This document shows, piece after piece, positions 7,441 through 15,703 of a DNA stretch of 64,000 bases; the stretch's first letter is position 1; each line of letters begins with the position of its first letter. Under the pieces are notes generated by a model. It was not told where the DNA came from. It saw only the letters and a list, made by a program, of their open reading frames with translations, and made no database searches. The DNA comes from Flavobacterium sp. 245 (GTDB lineage: Bacteria; Bacteroidota; Bacteroidia; Flavobacteriales; Flavobacteriaceae): the NCBI RefSeq assembly GCF_004362055.1, contig NZ_SNXB01000017.1:1-64000 (forward strand), read 5' to 3'. A program made the translations under genes and the position numbers.

Positions 7441-9474
7441 ATGACAACTAATAAATCCGCATCATTGTTTGAAAGCAAACAGGTAAAAGAAGCCTTAGTG
7501 CAATCTTTTGTCAAGTTGAACCCAAAATTGATGATCAAAAATCCGGTAATGTTCACCGTAGAAATTGGAACTGCCATTATGTTTGCTGTTTGTGTTTCCA
7601 TTTTGATGGGAGCAACAGATCAGGGCAGTTTTACTTATAATTTAATTGTGTTCTTAATTTTACTAGCAACACTTTTGTTTGCCAATTTCGCCGAAGCTAT
7701 TGCCGAAGCCAGAGGGAAAGCACAAGCCGACAGTTTACGAAAAACACGTGAAGAAACGCCTGCAAGACAGATTTTACCAAACGGAGAAATCAAAAATATC
7801 AGTTCTTCGCAATTAAAAAAAGGAGATATTTTCTATTGCGAGTCAGGTGATCTAATTGCAACTGACGGAGAAATTATCGAAGGTTTGGCAACCATTGACG
7901 AAAGTGCCATTACAGGAGAAAGTGCTCCAGTAATTCGCGAAGCCGGTGGCGATAAATCATCTGTAACAGGAGGAACAAAAGTGTTATCTGATAAAATTAA
8001 AGTAATTGTAACTTCTGAACCTGGCGAAAGCTTTTTAGATAAAATGATTGCTTTGGTTGAAGGTGCGAGCCGTCAGAAAACGCCAAACGAAATTGCCTTA
8101 ACCATTTTATTAGCCGCATTTACCTTAATCTTCGTGATTGTGTGCGTTACGCTAAAACCGTTTGCCGACTATGCAAATGCGCCCATCACGATTGCGGCTT
8201 TTATTGCTCTTTTTGTTTGTTTGATTCCAACTACAATTGGAGGTTTACTTTCTGCAATTGGTATTGCCGGAATGGATAGAGCATTGCGTGCCAACGTAAT
8301 TACAAAATCTGGAAAAGCGGTAGAAACTGCCGGAGATATTGACGTATTGCTTTTAGATAAAACCGGAACAATTACTATCGGGAACAGAAAAGCAACCAGT
8401 TTTTATCCTACTAAAGGAGTTTCAGAAGAAGATTTTATAAAATCTGCGGTGTTAAGTTCACTAGCAGATGACACTCCGGAAGGGAAAAGTATCGTGGAAT
8501 TGGCTGGAGCCGAAACTGCCAATAAATTATCAATTGAAGGTGCTACTTTAATCAAATTTACCGCAGAAACCAGAACTTCCGGAGTTGTCTTAAAAGACGG
8601 AACCAATATTCGAAAAGGTGCTCAGGATGCTGCAAAAAACATTGCTGCTCAAGCAGGAAATAGTTTCCCAGAAGATACTGCCCAAAAAGTAATCGACATT
8701 TCTTCAAACGGAGGAACGCCATTAGTGGTTATTAAAAACAATCAGGTTCAAGGTGTTATCGAATTACAGGATATCATTAAAACCGGAATGAAAGAACGTT
8801 TTGACCGATTGAGAAAAATGGGTGTAAAAACGGTAATGGTTACTGGCGATAATCCGCTAACAGCTAAGTTTATTGCCGAAGCTGCGGGTGTAGATGATTT
8901 TATTGCCGAAGCGAAACCTGAGGATAAAATGAACTACATCAAAAATGAGCAAAATCTTGGTAAATTGGTTGCCATGATGGGAGACGGAACGAATGATGCT
9001 CCTGCCCTTGCGCAAGCCAATGTTGGTGTTGCAATGAATAGTGGAACGCAAGCGGCTAAAGAAGCCGGAAACATGGTCGATCTTGATAATGATCCAACGA
9101 AACTTATCGAAATTATCGAAATTGGAAAACAGCTTTTAATGACTCGTGGAACTTTAACTACTTTTTCTATTGCAAATGACGTTGCGAAATATTTTGCTAT
9201 TGTTCCTGCTCTTTTTATTACTGCGATTCCTGCGCTTCAAGGTTTAAATATTATGCATTTACATAGCCCGGAAAGTGCCATTTTATCTGCTGTAATTTTT
9301 AACGCGATTATCATTCCGATTTTGATTCCACTTGCGTTGAGAGGTGTTGATTATAAACCAATTGGAGCAAGTGCAATCCTAAAAAGAAATCTTTTGATCT
9401 ATGGTTTAGGGGGATTGATTATTCCATTTATCGGGATTAAACTGATTGATTTACTTGTTGCTGTATTTATTTAA
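7441..9474 (+). CDS. kdpB: KdpB, P-type ATPase subunit
   Basis: 677 residues, P-type ATPase of class IA. Seen: actuator motif TGES ([11 protein letters not shown], about 155-165), phosphorylation loop DKTGTIT with Asp at about 306, nucleotide-binding domain with KGAQDAAK near 395, and hinge motif [10 protein letters not shown] near 520. It hydrolyses ATP to drive K+ uptake through KdpA. All catalytic residues expected are present, and size matches the family (682 in E. coli). Confidence 0.97.
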   Translation: MTTNKSASLFESKQVKEALVQSFVKLNPKLMIKNPVMFTVEIGTAIMFAVCVSILMGATDQGSFTYNLIVFLILLATLLFANFAEAIAEARGKAQADSLRKTREETPARQILPNGEIKNISSSQLKKGDIFYCESGDLIATDGEIIEGLATIDESAITGESAPVIREAGGDKSSVTGGTKVLSDKIKVIVTSEPGESFLDKMIALVEGASRQKTPNEIALTILLAAFTLIFVIVCVTLKPFADYANAPITIAAFIALFVCLIPTTIGGLLSAIGIAGMDRALRANVITKSGKAVETAGDIDVLLLDKTGTITIGNRKATSFYPTKGVSEEDFIKSAVLSSLADDTPEGKSIVELAGAETANKLSIEGATLIKFTAETRTSGVVLKDGTNIRKGAQDAAKNIAAQAGNSFPEDTAQKVIDISSNGGTPLVVIKNNQVQGVIELQDIIKTGMKERFDRLRKMGVKTVMVTGDNPLTAKFIAEAAGVDDFIAEAKPEDKMNYIKNEQNLGKLVAMMGDGTNDAPALAQANVGVAMNSGTQAAKEAGNMVDLDNDPTKLIEIIEIGKQLLMTRGTLTTFSIANDVAKYFAIVPALFITAIPALQGLNIMHLHSPESAILSAVIFNAIIIPILIPLALRGVDYKPIGASAILKRNLLIYGLGGLIIPFIGIKLIDLLVAVFI

Positions 9475-9475
9475 G

Positions 9476-9640
9476 GTTCTGAGATGCTAAGGCTCTAAGA
9501 TACTAAGGTTTTTCTCTTAGAGTCTTAAAAATCCTAGAATCATTAAAAAACTAAAATTATAAACATAGACTTTGATTACTAAGCTTCTAAAAAAAAAACT
9601 TAGAACCTTAGCAACTTAGTCCCTTAGAATCTCAAAAAGA
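9476..9640. repeat. Inverted repeat in the kdpB-kdpC spacer
   Basis: The left side reads GGTTCTGAGATGCTAAGG..CTAAG and the right side CTTAG..CTTAGCAACTTAG..CTTAGAATCTCA, forming an imperfect palindrome of repeated CTAAG/CTTAG words. A scrap of the same family (GAGTCGCTAAGGTTCTAAGG) follows kdpC at about 10209. No gene inside. Confidence 0.6.
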
Positions 9641-10219
9641 ATGAAAAATATATTCTCATTATTAAAATTGACGCTGCTTACCGTAATTCTGTTTGCAGTT
9701 ATTTATCCTCTTGCGATTTACGGAATCGCACAAATTGCTCCGAATCAAGGAAAAGGAGAAACTGTTTCGGTTAACGGAAAAGTGGTTGGATACCAAAAAA
9801 TTGGTCAGAAGTTCGATAAGTCGAATTATTTCTGGGGAAGACCTTCGGCTGTTGATTATAACGCTGCAGGAAGTGCAGGAAGCAATAAAGGACCAAGCAA
9901 TGCTGAATATTTGGCTTTGGTTCAAAAAAGAATTGATACACTTTTACTAGTTCATCCGTACTTGAAAAAATCTGATATTCCATCAGATATGGTTACGGCT
10001 TCCGGAAGTGGATTGGATCCGAATATTTCTCCACAAGGTGCTTTGATTCAGGTAAAACGTGTTGCTAAAGAACGAAAATTAGCCGAAGATAAAGTAAAGG
10101 CTTTGGTGGAATCTAAAATTAATACGGCTGTTGTGGGTCCTGAAACAGTTAATGTTTTGGAATTGAATATGGCGCTTGATGCGCTTTCTGGAAAAGGTTC
10201 TGAGGTACTGAGTCGCTAA
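9641..10219 (+). CDS. kdpC: KdpC, potassium-transporting ATPase subunit C
   Basis: 192 residues. One N-terminal membrane span (LTLLTVILFAVIYPLAIYGI) is followed by an extracytoplasmic domain with family signatures: FWGRPSAVDYNAAGSAGSN near 65-83, ASGSGLDPNISPQGA near 119-133 and LNMALDAL near the end. KdpC assists KdpB during the transport cycle. Length matches the family (190 in E. coli). Confidence 0.96.
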   Translation: MKNIFSLLKLTLLTVILFAVIYPLAIYGIAQIAPNQGKGETVSVNGKVVGYQKIGQKFDKSNYFWGRPSAVDYNAAGSAGSNKGPSNAEYLALVQKRIDTLLLVHPYLKKSDIPSDMVTASGSGLDPNISPQGALIQVKRVAKERKLAEDKVKALVESKINTAVVGPETVNVLELNMALDALSGKGSEVLSR

Positions 10220-10250
10220 GGTTCTAAGGTTTTTTTTAACTCATTTTTTG

Positions 10251-10332
10251 GTCATTGCGAGGAACGAAGCAACCACATTTACAAAATCAGCTTTGACATT
10301 ATTAGTGAGGTTGCTTCGTTCCTCGCAATGAC
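10251..10332. repeat. Inverted-repeat element with 24-bp perfect arms
   Basis: Arm GTCATTGCGAGGAACGAAGC plus AACC (10251-10274) is repeated perfectly in inverse at 10309-10332, with 34 bases between. This word, starting CATTGCGAGGAACGAAGCAA, is a widely dispersed repeat I know from several phyla, so it may be a small non-autonomous mobile element or a remnant of one. It has no visible target-site duplication. Confidence 0.8.
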
Positions 10333-10375
10333 AAACTAGATGGAAAATTAGAACTAAAAACTTCCTTTTACCCTG

Positions 10376-10488
10376 AGTGCCCTAGCCCTGATAGAAGCGG
10401 TATCCTTTTTAGGCTATTGAAAAGATCTTGTTTACCATAAACAATCTGCCTAAAAAGATATAGCGGATAGCAGGAAATAGCTCCTTAA
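10376..10488 (+). ncRNA. Structured intergenic repeat, copy 2 (Flavo-1-like)
   Basis: GAGTGCCCTAGCCCTGATAG opens the element; the variable hairpin pairs TTTTTAGGC (10406-10414) with GCCTAAAAA (10448-10456); then AGATATAGCGGATAGCAGG and AGCTCCT close it. The flanks match the copy at 34381 closely while the hairpin differs in sequence and loop length. It lies between kdpC and the porin gene, together with the inverted repeat at 10251, filling a 324-base gap without protein genes. Confidence 0.55.
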
Positions 10489-10543
10489 AAAACTACTAAT
10501 AAAAATTAATACGCCTTTTTTACCCCAAATAATAAAAACAAAA

Positions 10544-11620
10544 ATGAAAAAAATAATACTTACTGCTTTAATCGCATTCGGTTTTAGCAATTTACATGCA
10601 CAGGAAGAATCGAAAAGTCCTTTAACATTTTCAGGTTACGTCGAAACTTATTACAGTTATGATTTTGGAAAACCAGACGATCATACACGCCCGGGCTTTT
10701 TTTACAATTATAATCGAAGTAATGAAGTGAACCTGAATTTAGGTATGGCAAAAGTGAATTATACGAAAGATAATATCCGCGGAAATTTTGCTTTGATGGC
10801 CGGAACTTATGCACAATATAATATGTCGGCTGAACAGGACTTATTGAAAAATGTATATGAAGCCAATGTTGGTGTGAAGATTTCGCAAAGCCATAATTTG
10901 TGGATTGATGCGGGAATTATGCCTGCACATATTGGTTTTGAAAGTGCGATTGGAAAAGATTGCCAGACTTTGACGCGAAGCATTTTGGCTGAGAATTCTC
11001 CTTATTATGAAGCTGGAGTAAAAATTGGTTACACCTCTGAATCTGGTGCCTGGTATTTGGCCGGAATGTATTTGAATGGCTGGCAACGTATCCAAAAATT
11101 AGACGGAAATCATACACCTGCTTTTGGAACGCAAATTACGTATAAACCAACGGATAAGGTGGCTTTGAACTGGAGTACGTATATTGGAAATGAACAGCCG
11201 GACATTGATAAAAAGTGGCGTTATTTCAACAACTTTTACGGACAATTTAAAGTAACAGACAAAACAAATATTACAGCTGGTTTTGATGTTGGATCGCAAC
11301 AATCGGCTAAAAGCAGTAACAAATATGACACTTGGTTTTCGCCAGTTTTGATTCTACAATACAAACCAGTTGACAAAATTCAACTTGCAGTAAGAGGCGA
11401 ATATTATAGTGACGAAAAAGGTGTAATTATCGCAACAGAAACTGAAAACGGTTTTAAAACTTACGGATTTTCGGCTAACTTTGATTACTTAGTTACTGAT
11501 AATGTAATGTTTAGAATTGAAGCCAGAAATCTTTCGAGTAAAGATGAAATATTTACAAAAGACAATCTTCCAACGGATACGAATACGTTTGTAACGACTT
11601 CGCTGGCAATTTCTTTTTAG
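10544..11620 (+). CDS. Outer-membrane beta-barrel porin associated with kdp
   Basis: 358 residues with a clean signal peptide (MKKIILTALIAFGFSNLHA, cleavage before QEE). The remainder alternates polar and aromatic residues typical of beta strands and ends in a terminal Phe (ISF), the usual outer-membrane barrel signature. It resembles the OmpL-like beta-barrel porin-2 family (NLWIDAGIMPAHIGFES; GMYLNGWQRIQ). Lying between kdpC and kdpD, it probably lets K+ cross the outer membrane under the same conditions; that role is inferred from position. Confidence 0.85.
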   Translation: MKKIILTALIAFGFSNLHAQEESKSPLTFSGYVETYYSYDFGKPDDHTRPGFFYNYNRSNEVNLNLGMAKVNYTKDNIRGNFALMAGTYAQYNMSAEQDLLKNVYEANVGVKISQSHNLWIDAGIMPAHIGFESAIGKDCQTLTRSILAENSPYYEAGVKIGYTSESGAWYLAGMYLNGWQRIQKLDGNHTPAFGTQITYKPTDKVALNWSTYIGNEQPDIDKKWRYFNNFYGQFKVTDKTNITAGFDVGSQQSAKSSNKYDTWFSPVLILQYKPVDKIQLAVRGEYYSDEKGVIIATETENGFKTYGFSANFDYLVTDNVMFRIEARNLSSKDEIFTKDNLPTDTNTFVTTSLAISF

Positions 11621-11698
11621 CTTTAAGCTATAGGCTTTAGGCAGTAAGCTTTTGAAAAGTCAAACTGCCTAAAGCTTAAAGCTTATGGCCTAAAGCAT
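11619..11698. repeat. Inverted repeat in the porin-kdpD spacer
   Basis: GCTTTAAGCTATAGGCTTTAGG on the left faces CCTAAAGCTTAAAGC and GGCCTAAAGC on the right. The whole 84-base spacer is occupied, and it partly covers the porin stop codon. Confidence 0.65.
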
Positions 11699-11704
11699 AT
11701 TTTT

Positions 11705-12826
11705 ATGGAACAGAAAAATAACGCACAGCACTTTCTCGATTTAATTCAGAAATCACGGAAAGGAAAGTTTAAAGTCTACATTGGGATGAGTGCCGGTGTG
11801 GGGAAGACTTTTCGTATGCTTCAGGAAGCGCATTCGTTGTTGAAGAATGGAATTGATGTAAAAATTGGTTACATTGAAACGCATATGCGGAAGGAAACGC
11901 ATGAACTTTTAGCTGGTTTGCCTGTGATTCCACGGCGAACCATTTTCTATAAAGGGAAACAGCTGGAAGAACTAGATGTACAGGCAATTATCAACCTTAG
12001 ACCTGAAGTTGTAATTGTCGATGAACTGGCACACACCAATGTTGAAGGAAGCAAAAATGAAAAACGCTGGCAGGATGTTTTAGAAATTTTAGATGCCGGA
12101 ATCAATGTTATTTCTGCGGTTAATATTCAGCATATTGAGAGTTTGAACGAGGATGTAAAACGGATTACTAATATTGATGTTCAGGAACGAATTCCGGATA
12201 ATGTTCTGCGTCTGGCTGATGAAGTCGTGAATATCGATTTGACATCGGAAGATTTGATTGCGCGTTTGAAAGAAGGTAAAATTTACACGCCAGATAAAAT
12301 TCAGACCGCTTTAACGAACTTTTTTAAATCGGAACAAATTTTACAATTACGCGAATTGGCTTTAAAAGAAGTAGCAAGCCAAGTAGTTCGGAAAGTCGAA
12401 AATGAAGTACCTCAACTGCATGCTTTACGCCATGAGAAACTTTTGGCATGCATTAGCAGTAATGATAAAACGGCAAAAATTGTAATTAGAAAAGCGGCTC
12501 GACTGGCGAGTTATTATAACGGAAGCTGGTATGTTTTGTATGTAGAAACACCAAAAGAAAGCAGTACCAAAATTGCATTAGACAAACAAAGACATTTAAT
12601 TAATAACTTTAAACTGGCCGTACAATTAGGCGCGGAAGTTATCAAATTAGAGCATAAAAATATTGCCGATGCGATTTTAATAGCGGTAGAAGAAAAACAA
12701 ATTACAACTGTCTGCATTGGGAAACCGCATTTGAATTTATTTAAAGTAATTTTGTCTACAACGATTTTCAGACGTTTATTAAATCGCCTGTCTTTATCGA
12801 ATGTGGATCTTGTTATTTTGTCATAA
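11705..12826 (+). CDS. kdpD: KdpD sensor domain protein without a kinase
   Basis: 373 residues corresponding only to the N-terminal cytoplasmic part of KdpD: the KdpD domain with Walker A GMSAGVGKT (about 26-34), the DELAHTN Walker B-like motif near 105, and then a universal-stress-protein domain (about 245-373). The membrane spans, GAF and histidine kinase parts of the classical 900-residue KdpD are absent. It is not a truncation: the frame ends cleanly and the next gene supplies a complete kinase. This split layout is, to my knowledge, usual in Bacteroidota. Probably senses K+ limitation, nucleotides or c-di-AMP and signals to the kinase at 12925. Confidence 0.92.
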   Translation: MEQKNNAQHFLDLIQKSRKGKFKVYIGMSAGVGKTFRMLQEAHSLLKNGIDVKIGYIETHMRKETHELLAGLPVIPRRTIFYKGKQLEELDVQAIINLRPEVVIVDELAHTNVEGSKNEKRWQDVLEILDAGINVISAVNIQHIESLNEDVKRITNIDVQERIPDNVLRLADEVVNIDLTSEDLIARLKEGKIYTPDKIQTALTNFFKSEQILQLRELALKEVASQVVRKVENEVPQLHALRHEKLLACISSNDKTAKIVIRKAARLASYYNGSWYVLYVETPKESSTKIALDKQRHLINNFKLAVQLGAEVIKLEHKNIADAILIAVEEKQITTVCIGKPHLNLFKVILSTTIFRRLLNRLSLSNVDLVILS

Positions 12827-12834
12827 AATTTTCT

Positions 12835-12896
12835 AACCATTAAGAGATTAAGAAAAATTAAGCTTTGACTTAATGAAACTTAATATCTTAATGGTT
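12835..12896. repeat. Inverted repeat in the kdpD-kinase spacer
   Basis: AACCATTAAGAGATTAAG (12835-12852) faces CTTAATATCTTAATGGTT (12879-12896), 16 of 18 positions complementary. It lies 28 bases before the kinase start. Confidence 0.7.
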
Positions 12897-12924
12897 CAAT
12901 ATAAAAAACTTGTTTTTAAACATC

Positions 12925-14643
12925 ATGAGAATTAAAACCAAATTGAATCTGGGCGTTGGATTGTTATTTTTAATGATCATCATACTTTCTTTAGTGAGTG
13001 GCTATTCTGTTTTTTTGATAAAAGCGGATACAGAGAATATTCTGAAAGCAAATTATAACACGCTGGAATATTCGCGAAATATGATTTTGTCTTTGGATGA
13101 AATTAAAGAAAGCCCTGATAGTAAGATTCATGTTTTCAAGGAATATCTTGAAAAACAAACGCAAAATGTTACCGAACCCGGAGAAAAAGAAGCAACGGCT
13201 AAACTTGAAAATGATTTTTCACTTTTAGAAAAAAACAGTTCGGATGAAACCATAAAAGCACAAATTCGGCAAGATATTTTTGCGATTATGAAACTCAATC
13301 TGGATGCTATAAAACAGAAAAGCGATATTGCGAAACATACCGCCGAAAATGCCAATTTATGGATTGCCATTGTGGGAAGTTTATGCTTTTTGATTGCGTT
13401 TAACTTATTGGTTAACTTACCGAATAACATTGCAAACCCTATTAAAGAATTAACGCAAAGTATAAGGGAAATTGCTAATAAAAATTATTCGGAGCGGGTG
13501 CATTTTACCAGTCACAGCGAATATGGCGATTTGGCAAAATCATTCAATACGATGGCGCAAAAACTTCAGGAATACAATGATAGTAATTTGTATAAGTTGT
13601 TTTTCGAAAAGAAACGACTTGAAACGCTTATCAATAATATGAATGATCCTATTATTGGATTGGATAATGACGGAATTATTTTGTTTGTGAATGATGAAGC
13701 ACTGAAGATTATCGGAATGAAATTGGAAGATGTTGTTGGGAAATCGGCCTCTACTCTAGCCTTGTCAAATGATTTAATTCGTTCCTTGATTGTAAAAGAA
13801 GAGATTGATTCTGCTAAAAAACAACCGCTTAAAATTTACGCACACGGAAAGGAAAGTTATTTCGAAAAAGAAATTCTAAATATTACTATAATTCCAACAG
13901 GAGAAGAAAAAGAAATTAATATTGGCGATGTGATTATTCTGCGAAATATTACGCTTTTTAAGGAACTGGATTTTGCTAAAACCAATTTTATTGCAACCGT
14001 TTCGCACGAATTAAAAACCCCAATTGCGTCTATAAAACTAAGTCTTCAATTACTTGAAAACACAAAAACCGGCGACATGAACGACGATCAGAAACAATTG
14101 GTCGAAAGTATAAAAGATGACAGTCAGCGTTTATTAAAAATCACAGGAGAATTGCTGAATTTATCGCAATTGGAAACTGGAAATATTCAGCTGAATATCG
14201 AAAAAAGCAATCCACACGAAATTGTAAATTATGCTATGGAAGCCGTAAAAGTTCAGGCAGATCAAAAGCAGATTAAATTGGTTATTAATGCTGAGGAAAA
14301 CCTGGAAGATGTAAAAGCCGACAGCGAAAAAACAGGCTGGGTTCTGATTAATTATTTGTCGAATGCAATTCGATATTCTTCAGAAAAAAGTACGATTGTC
14401 ATTCAATTAAAAAAAGAGAACAACCAGATCGTATTTCAGGTTATCGACACCGGAAAAGGAATTGACGCAAGATATAAAGACAAGGTTTTTGATAAATATT
14501 TCCAGGTTCCGGGAAGTCAAAAATCCGGAACCGGATTGGGATTAGCGATCAGCAAAGAATTTATTGAAGCTCAAAATGGGAATGTTGGCGTAGAAAGTAA
14601 TTTAGGATTGGGAAGTACGTTTTGGTTTGCACTAAAAGTGTAA
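12925..14643 (+). CDS. Membrane histidine kinase of the kdp cluster
   Basis: 572 residues from the ATG at 12925; an in-frame TTG at 12910 is possible but less likely. Domains: membrane span 1 (about 8-32), extracytoplasmic helical region, span 2 (about 150-170), HAMP (about 170-222), PAS (about 235-345), HisKA with phospho-acceptor His about 361 in SHELKTPIAS, and HATPase with N box NYLSNAIRYS, G1 DTGKGI and G2 GTGLGLAIS. It follows the kinase-less KdpD and likely phosphorylates the sigma-54 regulator at 3151. Domain calls are firm; the partnership is inferred. Confidence 0.94.
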   Translation: MRIKTKLNLGVGLLFLMIIILSLVSGYSVFLIKADTENILKANYNTLEYSRNMILSLDEIKESPDSKIHVFKEYLEKQTQNVTEPGEKEATAKLENDFSLLEKNSSDETIKAQIRQDIFAIMKLNLDAIKQKSDIAKHTAENANLWIAIVGSLCFLIAFNLLVNLPNNIANPIKELTQSIREIANKNYSERVHFTSHSEYGDLAKSFNTMAQKLQEYNDSNLYKLFFEKKRLETLINNMNDPIIGLDNDGIILFVNDEALKIIGMKLEDVVGKSASTLALSNDLIRSLIVKEEIDSAKKQPLKIYAHGKESYFEKEILNITIIPTGEEKEINIGDVIILRNITLFKELDFAKTNFIATVSHELKTPIASIKLSLQLLENTKTGDMNDDQKQLVESIKDDSQRLLKITGELLNLSQLETGNIQLNIEKSNPHEIVNYAMEAVKVQADQKQIKLVINAEENLEDVKADSEKTGWVLINYLSNAIRYSSEKSTIVIQLKKENNQIVFQVIDTGKGIDARYKDKVFDKYFQVPGSQKSGTGLGLAISKEFIEAQNGNVGVESNLGLGSTFWFALKV

Positions 14644-14724
14644 AAAGAGCCATAGGCTCAAATTATATTGTAGGGCTGGACTTCAGTACAGTTCACAAAG
14701 TATGTGAAGGTTTTAGTTTTTTTT

Positions 14725-14805
14725 GCCACGAATTACACAAATTTTCACAAATTTTCATTCAAAATGTGATCAATATAATTCGTGCAAATTTGTGTAATTC
14801 GTGGC
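14725..14805. repeat. Inverted repeat between the kdp cluster and the mutagenesis island
   Basis: GCCACGAATTACACAAATTT (14725-14744) is repeated in inverse as AAATTTGTGTAATTCGTGGC (14786-14805), 20 perfect base pairs with a 41-base spacer. The word CACGAATTACACAAATT is a frequent intergenic repeat in Bacteroidota. It lies between convergent genes ending at 14643 and 14846 and may end both transcripts. A 105-residue frame at 14622-14939 crosses it and is not a gene. Confidence 0.75.
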
Positions 14806-14845
14806 GAAGAAATAATCCTTTTAATCTTTTAATCTGTGGCAAAAA

Positions 14846-15619
14846 TTATGTATTCGAAGTATTATTCTTAATCTCCATAACTTCTCTTTTTACTTCTAAA
14901 AGCAAATCTTTCATACTTTGTGATTCTGTCTGTTCATGACGTCTATCACTTCGGCCGATGTTACATTCGTATTCCCATATTTCTAGAATATCTGAAGCTT
15001 TTACTTCGTAATTTGGATAAAAGCGATTGTCAGATTCTAACACTAAAGCATTCTTTTTATTTTTATTGAGACGTTTGTAAACCATACCTTCATTTTTGGT
15101 AATCAGTATATAGGTCTTTCCATCCATAACCTCGCCCAGCCTTTCTACATAACGGCCAATAATAATAGAACCGTCTTCGTGTGGTGGCATCGAATCACCT
15201 TCTACAGGAAAACCTCTGTGTTTCCCCGGACCCAAAAACGGAAGCGAAACCTGTTGTAAACTTTCAATATATTCCGGATCAGCATAGCCGTTTAGATAAC
15301 CTGCTTTTGCTTTTTGACTTACAATTTCGATGAAATTTTCTCCGAATCTATCTACTTGTATGGGTAAAATTAGTCGGTTTCCTTCTAATTTTATTAAATT
15401 TTCTACATCTATTTTGCGTATATCGACAGACAGTATCAGGTCAATACTCATATGAAAATATAAAGCAATCTGCTTTAAAATATCATACGGTGCTTCTGAA
15501 GTTCCGTCTTCGTATTTAACGTATCTACCTCTGGTAATTTTTAGGTTTTCAGCTAATTTCTCTTGTGATATTTTATGCTTAACCCTCAATGCTCTGATAT
15601 TGTCTGAAAATAAGGACAT
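14846..15619 (-). CDS. LexA-like repressor (XRE helix-turn-helix plus S24 peptidase)
   Basis: 257 residues from MSLFSDNIRALR; the frame is open further upstream, but that part covers the divergent promoter. Residues 1-65 are an XRE helix-turn-helix (KISQEKLAENLKITRGRYVKYE). The C-terminal half is a peptidase S24 (LexA/UmuD) domain with nucleophile Ser about 142 in EGDSMPP and Lys about 180 in MVYKRL. An Ala-Gly pair at about 105 (KAKAGYL) is a plausible self-cleavage site. It should therefore bind DNA and inactivate itself on the RecA filament during DNA damage. Divergent from the polymerase genes, sharing an 84-base promoter region. Not LexA proper: the DNA-binding domain is XRE, not the LexA winged helix. 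Confidence 0.9.
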   Translation of the reverse strand: MSLFSDNIRALRVKHKISQEKLAENLKITRGRYVKYEDGTSEAPYDILKQIALYFHMSIDLILSVDIRKIDVENLIKLEGNRLILPIQVDRFGENFIEIVSQKAKAGYLNGYADPEYIESLQQVSLPFLGPGKHRGFPVEGDSMPPHEDGSIIIGRYVERLGEVMDGKTYILITKNEGMVYKRLNKNKKNALVLESDNRFYPNYEVKASDILEIWEYECNIGRSDRRHEQTESQSMKDLLLEVKREVMEIKNNTSNT

Positions 15620-15645
15620 AATTAATTTGTTATAATTTGGAACAT

Positions 15646-15653
15646 CAAATATA
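15646..15653 (-). promoter_or_regulatory. -7 element of the LexA-like repressor gene
   Basis: The minus strand reads TATATTTG (15653 to 15646), matching TAnnTTTG. It gives a start near 15639 and a leader of about 20 bases. No TTG at the usual -33 distance; the GTAC word at 15673-15676 falls in that region instead, suggesting autoregulation. Confidence 0.45.
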
Positions 15654-15670
15654 CAAAAAAATGTTATCAT

Positions 15671-15692
15671 CTGTACTAATTTTGTTGTACAA
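15671..15692 (+). promoter_or_regulatory. Promoter and putative operators of the mutagenesis operon
   Basis: TAATTTTG (15677-15684) is a full -7 match; transcription would start near 15691, only 13 bases before the ATG at 15704. Two GTAC-centred words frame it: CTGTAC (15671-15676) and the perfect palindrome TTGTACAA (15685-15692), centres 14 bases apart. A protein bound there would block this promoter and overlap the upstream region of the divergent repressor promoter. Operator function is inferred. Confidence 0.5.
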
Positions 15693-15703
15693 AAACAAAG
15701 GAA

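Noticed and set aside
11705-12826. Truncated kdpD pseudogene
   Set aside because: Clean ends, complete KdpD and USP domains, and a separate complete kinase next to it; a natural split form.
14725-14805. Insertion-sequence ends
   Set aside because: No transposase or target-site duplication; short dispersed repeat instead. The same holds for the other inverted repeats.
14622-14939. 105-residue frame between the kinase and the repressor
   Set aside because: Runs through the 20-bp inverted repeat and overlaps the convergent repressor gene; no family features.
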